Origin: Puccinia triticina
Lineage: Eukaryota > Basidiomycota > Pucciniomycetes > Pucciniales > Pucciniaceae
Direction of reading: 5' to 3'
Length of the DNA stretch: 64,000 nt
Assembly: GCF_026914185.1 (NCBI RefSeq)
Contig: NC_070558.1
Span: forward strand, 4,898,001 to 4,962,000
Shown here: piece after piece, positions 47,032 to 58,091 of the stretch
Layout of the letters: every line of letters begins with the position of its first letter
Numbering within the stretch: the first letter of the stretch is position 1
Position numbers and translations under genes: made by a program
Notes under the pieces: generated by a model
Seen by the model: only the letters and a program-made list of their open reading frames with translations
What the model was told of the DNA's origin: nothing
Databases searched by the model: none

Positions 47032-47708
47032 CCAGCAAAATTTTTAAGTTGGGGGAGGAAGACTTGCATTCATTTTTTTATTAGTCACTTCTTTTCCTCT
47101 ACTACTTACCTTCCCCATTCTTAATTTTGGGATATGCATATTTTTTCAAAACCCCAGGAGGGTACACTCACTTAAAACATTCAGTCTGGGAACGTCACAT
47201 TTTTCTTCAAGACCGCTCATCACGATGGACGGGTTTTTCTCACAAGTTCGCGACGGCTGAGGACAACCGAATAAGTTGGGGGAGGGGAGGAGGATAGATT
47301 GGCATCAAGACTAAAAAGATACATAAAACAAACTAAAACATAAGTATAACAAGATAAAAGAACAAAAAAAAATCAGTTTTTTTTAGATTTAGGCGATTTT
47401 TTCGATTTTTTTTTGGATTTAGAAGTTATCTAGCGATTTTTTTGGTGGTTTTATGATTTCAAACCCCCGAATAGGCGTCGCTCAAGGACAGCCAAGTCCA
47501 TCACACCATCAGCACAGCCAAGGGAACGAACAAGAAAACAAAAACTAAGGAAAATATATCAGCAAACAGTAAAAGAGGAAAATGAAGAAGAAAAATTGAG
47601 CTCACAGAAGCAAAGAAAGACTTGGTCGGATTCTGAAACAACATCAAAGAACAGGAAAGAAAGGCAATCAGTAATAATGAAAAAAAAGAAGAAGTAGGAA
47701 CAAAACAC
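47032..47708 (+). other. 3' segment with two extra polypurine tracts
   Basis: AAGTTGGGGGAGGA occurs at 47,046-47,059 just after pol and AATAAGTTGGGGGAGG at about 47,270-47,286, the same motif that precedes the 3' LTR at 49,759-49,774. The rest is A/T-rich with T-runs (47,375-47,450). No sense gene. Confidence 0.65.
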
Positions 47709-48829
47709 TTACCAGGAGGAGCGATCAGTAGGATGGGTTCGGACTCGAAGGCGGTGGTCGAGTTGCAGGTATTGACGGGTGACAAACTTGAAGAGGCGGA
47801 CGCGTTCCATGTGTTGGAACGGATTGGAAGCCGGGCAAAGGTTGCAGTAATGAACAAAGGCGTTCATGAAGCACTGGTACATCTGGTTGAGTTCAGCAGG
47901 GCCGGTGGCGTAGACATCAAATCGGCGAGGTTCGATATTGGCAGAAAGAAGATTTCCGATTTGACGGTCGTCAAGACGGTGGTATTCATCTGGGTCATAA
48001 AGGCCGGGTGGATTGGGTGAAGCAACACGCTCAAGATTCGCGTTCGGGTAGATATGAGCTCGACCGCTAGCCGAGAAAGGTGCACTGATAGAAGAACGAC
48101 AAGATCGGGACTCATCAACACTGGTGGTGTTGGAAGCTGAAGACTTGGTAACAGGCAAGGAAGCTGGAGCAGCCGGGCTGGATATGGAAAGGAGACTAGC
48201 TGCGGTACTTGGAGTGTCCAGGTCACAAGGCCGAGGAGCAGCCGGAGGCGACCAGAATCCCGGGATGATAGCTCGGTTGGACTGGAGCATCTGTGGAATA
48301 AGCAACATCAAAGGTTTCATCAGTGGCAGCATACAAGAGAACAATCCACAAGGAAAACATACCTCATTCAAACGGTTCAGTGCAGGACTACTGACCACAA
48401 AGGGCCTGGACCCAGGCGATAACTGAGGACGGACAGGAGAGGAATGCTGAGTTCGATAGGCCGGGGATCAATCGAGTTCAGACTCAGGGTAAGCCTGATA
48501 CATTGGGGATTGAAGATGCGGGCCTCCCAAACCGGGAGGAGTACGGGGACGAAGCGGGGTTGTTGGGGAATTAAACCCGGAAACCTCAGATGGGACGGCT
48601 GGCGAAGCATTCAGGATCGGGGTAAAGGAGCTCTCTCGAGAGGCTCCTCCATTCGGGCTGGTCGTCTAGAGAAGGAAAAAAGAATAAGTATCAAATCTAA
48701 GTACATATATATAACATAACTAGGAAGGCGCACTAAAAACGGGGAAGCAATGTTGGAAGGGCGCGAACGCAAAGCGTAGCGGACGGAGGGACGATTGGTT
48801 GGGCGATTTCGATGGGTACGACGGGTCAT
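47709..48829 (-). CDS. Antisense three-exon gene inside the retrotransposon, unknown function (one TGA)
   Basis: Runs opposite to gag-pol between pol and the 3' LTR. Exons 48829-48734, 48665-48363 and 48290-47709 join in frame through GT-AG introns, giving about 325 codons. The start gives MTRRTHRNRPTNRPSVRYAL (basic), the middle is Ser/Pro-rich, and the C-terminal third looks folded (YHRLDDRQIGNLLSANIEPR; ELNQMYQCFMNAFVHYCNL; MERVRLFKFVTRQYL). A TGA at 48,470-48,468 in exon 2 is preceded by T. A GGTAAGT at the very end (about 47,713) may mark one more intron. No family recognised. Comparable antisense genes exist in some plant Tat-lineage Ty3 elements; similarity to those was not tested. Confidence 0.65.
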
Positions 48830-49221
48830 GATGAAGCTATGAGTAGGATAAAACTTGGGACTACAATGAATGAGGAGAAAACAGGCGGCGATTGGTCCAC
48901 CTTTTAAAGTAAAGGAAGCAGCTACACGAGAATAAAAAGGGCTCGTAACTTTGGCACGAGAGTCAGGACGTGAATTCTCGAGGAAAAGAGGTTGCGTCCG
49001 GTTCTGACCAACCAGAAGACTTGACTCACCGATCTTCGGAACACCAAACAAGGCTAACTCATCAGCTCCAGGATCCTGACCAATGCGGTGGCAGGATCCA
49101 GGTTTACATGCAAGTGGTGGACCACGGTGGCTCGAGAATCGTACAAGGAATGATCGTTGGCTCCCCCATTTCGTCATCACACTAGAAAGAGAAGAGAAAT
49201 GGAGAGTCAGCTGTCAAACAT

Positions 49222-49252
<31 letters not shown>

Positions 49253-49758
49253 GAAGAAAGAAGGAACTTACGTGCGATGGCGACCAATCTGCAAATCCGA
49301 TCGAAGAACTCGGAAGACTGAGACCTAGGCGGCGAAAGAGATGTAGTGTTGACCGGCATATGTATATTGTAGGAGTGGGGCCGGTCGGGGAAACAATCGA
49401 GTCGAGTCCGGTTCGGATCAGCGCGCGCGACTAGGAAGCAGAGAGCTGCGCAAATCGCAGCGCAGGACCAGCGCGCTCTAGAATACTAGCACAACCACTG
49501 CGGACGCCATGGACACACGACGTCGACTGCTGCGCAACTGCGGGCTGCGCGCAGCACCTCGACTCCCAGACATCAAATAAATTTAACCCCTCCAATAAAA
49601 CCAAAAATAACAAAACCCACTGGTTTGAGTTCAATTTACCCCTCACTCAGCCTCTCAGGACACGCGCCGCAGAGACTCAAGGACAACTCTTCAAGTTTCA
49701 AACCTCTCAATTTGCAAGTTACCACACTTTTCACAGCAAAATTGTCTGGGGACAGACA
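48830..49758 (+). other. Upstream of the antisense gene, within the retrotransposon
   Basis: Should contain the antisense gene's promoter. A long A-run sits at 49,220-49,244. A GC-rich part (49,380-49,560) has CGCGCGC and GCTGCGC words. No further gene recognised. Confidence 0.5.
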
Positions 49759-49774
49759 ATAAGTTGGGGGAGGA
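49759..49774 (+). other. Polypurine tract before the 3' LTR
   Basis: ATAAGTTGGGGGAGGA abuts TGTGG of the 3' LTR, the expected place for plus-strand priming in reverse transcription. Confidence 0.85.
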
Positions 49775-50384
49775 TGTGGTAGATGGAAAGGTTCCACTAC
49801 ATCAAAAATAAAAAAATTCTCTGTTTTCTTTTATTTACATAGTATTCATCAGGAATCATGGACTATGGCGCAAGGACAGGACTTGACAGGACTAGAAGTT
49901 ACATTCCAAGCTACATATACACCTCACCTCCTATTACAACCTCACGTTTACATACACAACCTAGCTGCTGGACAGCTACACATACTCATCTACACTGCAT
50001 AGTATGTACATGCATTCTAAATTAGTGGATCTTCACAACTGACAGCTGCAGGTGACATCATAGAAGTACCACATTAAATCCCTCATGTTCTGACCAATCA
50101 TAGTCACTCATTCAGTTTCCCTGCAGCTAAAATCCCTCATACATGGCCTCTTTGTAGCTAAATTCCCTCACATTTGTCTATATAAGGAGCTCTCTTCCCC
50201 CCCTCAGTGGTCTTTTCCTGAGTTCATTACTCACCAATTACAGTCAACCCAACATTTACATAAACAACCTTACATACATTTAACAACCTACATACATAAC
50301 AACCCTTACAATAACAATATCAACAAATTATTCAGTGTCATCAACAAGCTCATCTTGAACCAACCAACCCTATCACTTCATTAA

Positions 50385-50417
<33 letters not shown>

Positions 50418-50506
50418 TCTGGTAGTATAGAAGGGCAGAGTTTGCACCTCCATCATCCCCTTCTCCATTCAGCAAAAGGTTTTCAGGAACACTTTTGAGT
50501 CGTACA
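49775..50506 (+). repeat. 3' LTR
   Basis: Same length as the 5' LTR, at constant offset 10,178 throughout, with about two substitutions. Followed by the GCGT target copy at 50,507-50,510. Confidence 0.95.
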
Positions 50507-53148
50507 GCGTTGGTTGTATGCGGTGGGTTGAGGGAGAGAGAGGGAGGTCAAAAAAAAAGTGCGGTCGTTGAGAGGAAAGTCAGAAAGAGCGGAAAAAAGA
50601 AGGCCTGCAATGAAAAAAAGAGGGAAGGAAAACGACATGGGTTTGCCAGTAAGCGGCAAAGAAACTCAAAGGTTGAATGTTTTTTTCGGGCATCAGGGGG
50701 ATGGATTGCTGAAAATCTGAATACACAGTTTGATAACTAAAATTACAACCTTCATGGGGTTAGGAGGAGAAATGAACTTGTTGAAAACTCTGGGCTGTAG
50801 GTGGTGGCGACATCGTCTACCACCAAAGGATGCAGATTCTCTCAGGCCAAAAGGCCTGATTAGTCATAAGTCCTCTCCCTGCGGGAGAGACTCGATGCCT
50901 TCGAACTTAACAAAGTCCCTCGATGCTGCGGGCGTGGGACTCGCGAAGCGAGCCTCCGACAGCCCCCGGCAGGAGGGACTTATACCGTACCTCCCCATCC
51001 TGGCGCACGGGGAATGGGATTTTCACCCCTCTTTTTACTTTCCCCTTTGTACATCTCTCATACCACAAACTTTTTTGTTTTTTTTTTGCTCCAGGTCTGC
51101 CCAACATGCTACCGCTGAGACCTATATTTTTTTCCCTTTATGTACTGATACCAGTATGTCCTGAAAAATTAAACAAGACAAAAAAACCTCAAGCCTGTTA
51201 CCGAGTCTGCAACCCAGAATTGCAGAAATTAATCACAGAACGAGAGCACGAACTCTCTGTTTAATACATAGCATGTTTCACACGCAGCTAGCTTGAGGAT
51301 GACCGGAATCAACCGGTCATCGAGGGGACTCGACCCTCTCAATGACCAGTATGTTCCGGTCATCGAGAGGATAAAGCCCTCTCGATGAACGGCACAGTAC
51401 CGGTCATCAAGAGGGTTGAGTCCTTCCGATGACCGGTCGATCCCGGTCATCGGGTGTGTCAAGTCCCCTCGATGACCGGCACAGACCGGTCATTGAGAGG
51501 GTTGTATACTCTCGATGGCCGATCTGTACTGACCATTGAGAGGTTCTACATATCCATTCGATGACCGGTCTGTACCGGTCATCCAGGGCGTTGTATATAT
51601 CCCTCTCGATGACCGGTCTTTACCGGTCATCCAGAGGGCTATGCGGTCTCGATGGCGGGTCTGTGCCGGCGATCGAGGGCTCAGAGACTTGACTGTAAGT
51701 CAAAAAAAAAACTATATGTCCAAGTCATTGAGCACGGACCTCTTCTGCTACTCGGCTTCAGTAAAATCAAAGTTTTTATTTACTTTGATAATTTATTTCT
51801 CTTTGAAGGAGTTGTGTGGCGTAACTCAGATTGTATCTGATGACGCGCAAGAAGCAAGGCTTTGTGCCAAGCAAATATTTAAGGTTTTAAGTTTAGAGGG
51901 CCAGGAACTGTGATGGTTTGAAAAAACCACCCAGCCAAACTCAAATTCTAGGCTCTGCGAAAGGGGGTGATAGCGCGCAAGTCCCTCCTGCCGAGGGCTA
52001 TCGGAGGCTTGCTTCGCAAGACCAGACGCCCGCAGCAGCGAGGGACTTGGGTTAAGTTCGCGATGCCTTGCATCTCTCCCAGGCCAAATGGGTGCCCCCC
52101 GGCCGCTGCGGGGACGAGGGGCTTAGATACGTTCGAGCCTTTTGCATTGCGAACTGCTCGGCGTACAGGACCTTTTTCCCGCGTGCATAACCGTTGACGT
52201 GATAACACCGCGCCAAGCGCAACTCCCCTTTAAATCTCCTTTCAGACACAGATCCCAGGCACATTCTGGCCTGCTTTCAGGTGCATATCGTGCAGACATT
52301 TCTACTCATCTCACATCTACACCTTTGTACATAGTAACCTAACAAGCAATAAACCCTTTCAGTTGCTTGGATTCTTTACAAGAGGACGAAATAGGGGTGA
52401 ATTCAAGCACTCCGAGGGGGTCGCTATGCGGCGTATGCCTTGTAAGTCGCCGAGATCGTAGCTGCTGAGGGTCAAGGGGAACTCCAGGGCCTTAATTCTT
52501 CTGCGGTAGCTGTAAAGATCGGGGAAGTTTCACTTACCAATGCACATAATGTCCGAAGACAAAAGAGCATCAGCAAAAGTGGTTGCAATCATAGCATGGG
52601 AGCGGCGGGGTGCAACCAGAACAGCAGTTGTAGCCGGGCTTTGTAAGAGTTGGGTGAGAGATAGCAAAAGGATACACAGTCAACAACGACTTTGTGTGAG
52701 GAGAAATTTTCCAGCCGTTTCTAAGTTCAAGGAACGAAACGGTTGAAAGTTCACAGATGAGTTTCCATTTATAATACGCACGCCAACGCTAACAGTCGGC
52801 ATAGCATTCTGGAATACACCAATTGCAGCGATGAAGAGGATGGATGGGCGCATGTTCTCTCGTTATAAATTGGGAGTGGTTTGGGACTGGATGGATGGTG
52901 TTGGCAATGGTTTCCACTGGACAAGTGGTTTGTTGGTGAAGTACTACTATTTATGTACGTTTTTGATGGTGGAATGAATGTGGTGGATCCGGCCTGCGCA
53001 AGCTCTCCTTTGCAATCACTTTCCAGGCCAAAAAGCGTGAGAGCGGAATAGCCAATATTGGCTGTGCCAGGCGGTGTCTTTTCTTGGCCGATATCAAATG
53101 TTTGAGAAAAGTGAGTGCTCGAAATCGGTTCAAATATCTCTGTTTATC
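50507..53148. other. No gene supported; an inverted-repeat-bounded hairpin array in the middle
   Basis: The start continues the upstream flank of the DUF6589-type gene. Short frames at 50,495-50,740 (basic, low complexity) and 52,540-52,746 have no motif. Arms at about 50,883-50,980 and 51,980-52,080 are imperfect inverted copies (AAGTCCCTCG.TGCTGCGGGCG and complement) and bracket the array at 51,280-51,685, suggesting another non-autonomous element; its outer ends and target duplication were not found. Confidence 0.55.
51280..51685. repeat. Hairpin-repeat array, ATGACCGGT family, second locus
   Basis: About eight units of roughly 50 bp, each CTCGATGACCGG ... CCGGTCATCGAGAG with short variable loops (TCTGTA, TCTTTA, TCGATC). 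Same family as 16,480-17,914, here with less divergence between units. Confidence 0.87.
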
Positions 53149-53440
53149 CACCTGTGGCCACTACATACTAACATACTGTACCGAGGTATGTAGGGGCGGT
53201 TTAATACATGCTAGAGGGTGTTTTTTAGTGTGCGATTCCAGCAACTCCAAAATCCCCAGACCTCCCGCAAACTCCAAAAGTCGGGCCACTCATTTTTTTA
53301 CAAGTCGGCGGCCGGCCTACCGGTCATATGATCCCCCTACTGCAGCCAGCCCACAGCACATCACCCCCGTCATCACACCTCCACTCGGCACTTTGTCCGG
53401 CAGACCACACCCCATCGGATCACCCGGATTTCCAACCGAT
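53149..53440 (+). repeat. Left terminal inverted repeat of the KDZ element
   Basis: Pairs with 61,980-62,273; conserved words include CTCCAAAATCCCCAGA, CGGGCCACTCATTTTTTTAC and CACTTTGTCCGGCAGA. Diverged in places, so not freshly homogenised. Confidence 0.82.
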
Positions 53441-53752
53441 TGTAATATTTACAGTGCCCAGTCTACAGTCTATCCACCGTTCTAATTCAACTCTCATAAA
53501 TCAGAACCGTGCCAAGTCCAACATTAGCGTAAGTCATATCCTCCCAATAATTTAACCAAAAAGGAACTGTAGTTGATTTAAACCCACACAATTTTCTGCT
53601 TTTCTTCAGATCAAACAACCTTACACCACATATTGCTGACTCACAAGCAACACCGGTAGAATATTGCTTCATGTTTTATGATCCCACCAGCACCCCAAAT
53701 AAGGCAAATTTTGACTGAATGAAAATAAATTTCTTTTCCGCTTCCATCCAGA

Positions 53753-55909
53753 TTGAACACACAGATTATCTTCAAGCCAAACGATCAATCACACCTCCAA
53801 GAACTCAAGCCGCACTCACACATCTTCCACTTGCCTCCGCCATCCCGAATGGACTTATTTGGATACATGTCTCAGTGCCCGTCCTTGCTTTGTCTAGATG
53901 ACGGATTTGAACCATTTGAACTCTTGCACCGTGAATATAGCGCTTCCGATCCATTCGAAACTGTTGTTAATCAGTCAAATGATCTGTCTCACTACTATCC
54001 AGACCCATACCAGCCATCGAACCCCAACCCAAACCTGCAGTATGGAAGGCCCCTCAGTCAGGTGAACCCCCGAGGTACCTTTGAAATACCGTTGGATCCA
54101 ACGAATGGTCTGACAGTGCCAGCCCACTTTAAGCCGCCAGGACCAGCTCCGTTACCTCAGGACGGCCAGCCTATGTACCATACTGGACAACCTGATTTAT
54201 CTGCACATCGTCCTCCAGCCACCACTAGCGCTGCAAACCCCACAAACTTGGCAGCCCACTCAAACTCAGTACACTCGTGTACCACCAGCCACGAATCCAA
54301 CCCTGAAATCGCCAAACTAAAGCCCCCTCCACGTGCTAAGACTGCAGCCAGCCTAGTTGAGAAAGCCGATCATATGGAACTCGACCAGCTCATGAAACTT
54401 GTTGCTCAAAATGCTCAATATGCTCGTCTTACAAGTGAAGACAAGCTTGAGCTTAACTCTGCGTACAAGGAGTATCAGCGGAAGCTTTACTTGATAGCGT
54501 ACAAGAACAAGCTTGAAATCGGACCGTGTTTACGATATGTTGGCGAGGGGGCAAATCCCAGAGGCTCGACCACCTATAACACTTTCTGCAAGTACGATCC
54601 AGTTGCTAGGAAGGCTTTTAATGATTGTGCGCTTTCTTGGTATCTTCCTTGAATTATTGAGTTCAGAAATTCACCGGTAATATTTTTTTAATTGCAGCAA
54701 ACATGCATCCCGATGATCGTAAGCGTGAATGCAGTAGACTTTGGAAGCTAGTAGATCCTGCGACTCAGAAGAAGTGGAAGGATCCTGACTTCTTAGAATC
54801 CTTTTTGGGACAAGACGATCCAACTGATGGCATCGATATTGCAACCAACAACGAAAACGGCTCCACATCTTTACTTAAAAAGCACAAATCAGCAACCTTT
54901 GATTCGGATCGCTGGGCTCGCAAGGTCGTTGCTGACGTAAGTGATGCCTTGATTTAATTCTGTTTGTTTGGTGTGTTGCATCTGATTGTCCCTTTTCTCA
55001 TTAAGAAAGTTGAAACAGCTCAGCCGAAGGTTTGGTACTGAAGGCTTTCTGGTTGTTGGATCGCGAGGCAAAGATGCCACTCTAAAGTTCAGCGGGGGCA
55101 GTCATCTAGGCGAATTTTTTCTGGATATGTACTCAACTGAGGACGATCCGGTTTTCAACTTTGTTGATTTTCTTAGAGGTCAACATGTCATCAAGAAGAT
55201 CACCGGCAAAGAATCTACACCAGTTGTAACAAAGAAGAGACCCCGCACACAGAACAAGCCCCATCAATTGTTCACAAAACACAACAAAGGAGAAAAAGAA
55301 GCCAACATTGATTTCATCCGAGCCAAACTCAATTCTGCGATCGGTAAGCTTCTTCTTTTGAAACCGTGTATGTATGTAAGAAAATTTTTATCAAATCCAC
55401 TCTGCTTCTATCCAGAAAAGGCAACGCATGGTCAATGGATCAAAGGATGGCCTGGTACTCGCACTCAATGGCGACTTTCGAAACTCAAAGTCAGTTTGCA
55501 GGTGAAGGACAATGATTGCGGTGTTACCCCCCAGCACTTCTGTAAGCGACCGGGGGACATGGGAGATAAACATGCCCAACTTGTTGTTGAAGCGTTAGAG
55601 GAAGATTGGGTCCAGCTCATTGGCCCACCCGCTCCCAAAAATAACGCTCTAGGATTCCACGTTGATGGTCAAACTCTCGAGGGTGACACTTCACCAACCA
55701 TAGTTTCTGTAGGTAAATGTGATGTGGTCCTGAAACCGCTGAAGTCAAAGAGGAAACAAAAAGCGGCCCCAAAGAAAAAACGCAAGCTTGGTTCTTCCAC
55801 CACTTCTGACTTGGAGAAATCTGGCGAAAGCAGTGAGGAGGAGGATGAAGATGAGGTAGAACAAGCGGAAAAAGGTTTTGAGGAGGAGGACAGTGATAAT
55901 ATGGAATAA
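53753..55909 (+). CDS. KDZ-associated protein, HMG-box-like, intact four-exon gene
   Basis: Exons 53753-54626, 54698-54936, 55010-55343 and 55416-55909 join by GT-AG introns to 646 residues with no stop. The N-terminal 200 residues are Pro/Asn-rich and probably disordered. The middle contains an HMG-box-like pattern spanning the first intron (STTYNTFCKYDPVARKAF; PDDRKRECSRLWKLVDPATQ; KKWKDPDFLESF). A conserved-looking globular part follows (LSRRFGTEGFLVVGSRGKD; THGQWIKGWPGTRTQWRLSK). The C terminus has a nuclear-localisation-like cluster (KSKRKQKAAPKKKRK) and an acidic tail. A start at MDLFGYMSQC (53,852) is also possible. Being intact and inside the element, it probably assists target binding or transposition; this is inference. 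Confidence 0.78.
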
Positions 55910-56400
55910 GTAGTTGTAACCTGTCTTTTTATTCTTAGATAGTCTTTGCACTGTGTAAGGCATTTTTAACCTTCCTTAGTGCAAGGGTTGTTCTTTTGTA
56001 GTCAATTTTTTTCTAATATTCCTTCCTCTGTCCAAGGCTTGCATTCTAAATATCACTATATATACACAACTGACTAGCAAAACATAATGGTCTTTTTCCT
56101 CCAATTCAATAATTTTTATACTTCTATAAAGAATATTAGATAGAGATAGAACAACCCAACTATACATTTTTTTCCTCAGACATAATGTTGACCACTTCTC
56201 CCAAAAAAAAACAAATTCTAAATTGTAGATTGAGCAGATCTGGTATGGGCTCAGTCTGGGCAGTGTGGAAAGAAGGGATCTGCTTGACAGCAGTGATGAT
56301 CTTGACAAGTCCACAGTTTTGCGGGGCATATTGCTGTAAAAAAAGACTATTGCAGAGGCACTATTAAAGGCACTATTTGCTGTGGAAAAAAATCAAGAAA

Positions 56401-56478
56401 TTTCAAGAAACTGCTGCCAGTTGACATGCAATATTATAAAGGCGCTTTTGTAATATTGCATCTCAACTGGCAGCAGTC
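56401..56478. repeat. Strong 78-nt hairpin
   Basis: AAACTGCTGCCAGTTGACAT...CAATATTA pairs with TAATATTGCATCTCAACTGG.CAGCAGT across a GC-containing loop. It directly precedes the hairpin array. Confidence 0.78.
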
Positions 56479-56481
56479 TCT

Positions 56482-56905
56482 TGACTTTTTTCACAGTGAT
56501 TAACAGTGTCTCTGACACAGTTAATAGTGCCTCTGGCACAATAAACAGTGTCTCTGACACAGTTAATAGTGGCTCCGGCACAGTAAACAGTGTCTCTGAC
56601 ACAGTTAATAGTGGCTCCGGCACAGTAAACAGTGTCTCTGACACAGTTAATAGGGGGTTTCAAAGTAGACCCGCGCATGCATGCAGGTCACTTTGCATAA
56701 CCCGGTTTTGCGGGGAGACTGCAAGTCGGCGTTCAACATTTGAGTTGAACACCGGTTTGCCTTGCCTTGCAAGTTGCATGTGCGGTTCTACTTTGAAACC
56801 CCTTAATAGTGCCTCCGGCACAGTAAACAGTGTCTCTGACACAGTTAATAGTGCCTTGCCTCTGGCACAGTTAACAGTGTCTCTGACACAGTTAATAGGT
56901 CCTCC
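56482..56905. repeat. Hairpin-repeat array, GTCTCTGACAC family
   Basis: Units of about 50 bp combining GTGTCTCTGACAC (palindrome) with GTGCCTCTGGCAC or GTGGCTCCGGCAC, separated by AGTTAATA or ATAAACA. It is interrupted by a MITE at 56,654. Confidence 0.82.
56654..56802. mobile_element. MITE inside the array, GGGGTTTCAAAGTAGA ends, 149 bp
   Basis: Begins GGGGTTTCAAAGTAGA and ends with the exact complement. TTAATAG flanks both sides (56,647-56,653; 56,803-56,809), a 7-bp repeat consistent with target duplication, though TTAATAG also occurs in array units. Inner inverted repeat GTTCAACATTTGAGTTGAAC. Confidence 0.8.
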
Positions 56906-58091
56906 AGTGAGTTTTTTTGAAATTTCAGCCAATCTGGAGGAGTATCAGCAAAGTTGCTAAAACCTCAGACATAAACCGTCCTAACAGATAAATCCCTGTC
57001 CTGCCTGCATTTGTCCAAATCAATCTAATAATGGTTTTTGTGAAGTGCCATCTATAAAATAATTATTATATTCCTACTAAATGTGATGCAACACAGTGTA
57101 CTGTTAGTATAGCAGCAATAACAGTCCGCCAATGCTACCACATCAGAAAAAACTGTTAAACACCATAAAATGTGTCCTGTCCGATTCAAGAATTTAAAGT
57201 GTATATTTTCCAGTCAAAATAGCAGTGTATGTCAATTATTATTAATCTTTTCTTGCTCCAGTCAACACATGATTTCTTTGTTCATGCACATTAAATTAAT
57301 TTATCAAAGACTAATCCATCCAATTGTCAGTTCAGTTGGAAATCAAACACAAAAGGGATCACAATATCCAAGTACACCCTTTCCCTAATAACAAGGGTTT
57401 TTGGCAAAACCTCTTGCTCAATCTAAGCAAATCTCTGCCGTCCTATGTAGCCTAAGGAATAAAATTCAAAATTTTGAATAGAATTAGTCATGATACCCAG
57501 TTGCTTTTAACTTCAAAGCTGTTGGGACTGATGTACAAGTCATTCAGATTGCTCCTTTCCCCACAGTGAAAATTTGATTAGAAATTATCCATTTCTGCTT
57601 GGTATAGCTCTGGCAAGCAAACAAAATTGAGCAATTATCTTTGAGAATTCCAGGATACATAACTGGTGCAATGTATTCAGTTCAGAAGATCCAGGAGAGT
57701 ACCATTGTTGATATTTGGTTTATGTATGTAGCTGATCATAGTGTACAAGGATGGGATTATTGCGCGTTTAACTTGGGCTGGGTTTTGACAATTATCCTCT
57801 CTTACCTTCATCGCCCTCAGCTCCCTCGCCCATCCGGATCCTCCTCGCCGTGTCTATCAGATTACTTTGCCGTCTTTTTGCTTTCTCGGCTTCTCTGCCG
57901 CTGGCTTCATCGGTCTCAACTAACTGGCACAGCCCTCGGCTCGATCAACATCGCTTGTCTGCAATTTCCCCGGGCTTCATCAGTATCGTTTATCTCGATT
58001 TTTCCGCCTCGGTCACCAATATTCTTGACACCTCTCGCAACTTACTTATCCAGCCAGCTTCAGGTACTCAGCTTCCAAACCGGTGAGAGAA

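Larger units (their letters stand above)
39597..50506 (+). mobile_element. Ty3-type LTR retrotransposon, 10.9 kb, full length but with nonsense codons
   Basis: Two 732-bp LTRs, a 600-bp leader, gag-protease, pol in the order RT, RNase H, integrase, then an unusually long 2.7-kb 3' segment with an antisense spliced gene, and a polypurine tract before the 3' LTR. The pol order identifies Ty3/Metaviridae. Target duplication GCGT is 4 bp. The LTRs differ at only about two positions seen by eye (40,297/50,475 region and 40,322/50,500), pointing to recent insertion, yet the genes carry at least three TGA codons. No tRNA primer site was recognised after the 5' LTR. Confidence 0.93.
55910..58091. other. 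Spacer between the two KDZ-element genes
   Basis: AT-rich apart from the repeats listed separately. 57,000-57,640 shows nothing recognisable. 57,770-58,080 is pyrimidine-rich and is the probable promoter and leader of the transposase; a frame from 57,641 through it lacks motifs. Confidence 0.5.
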
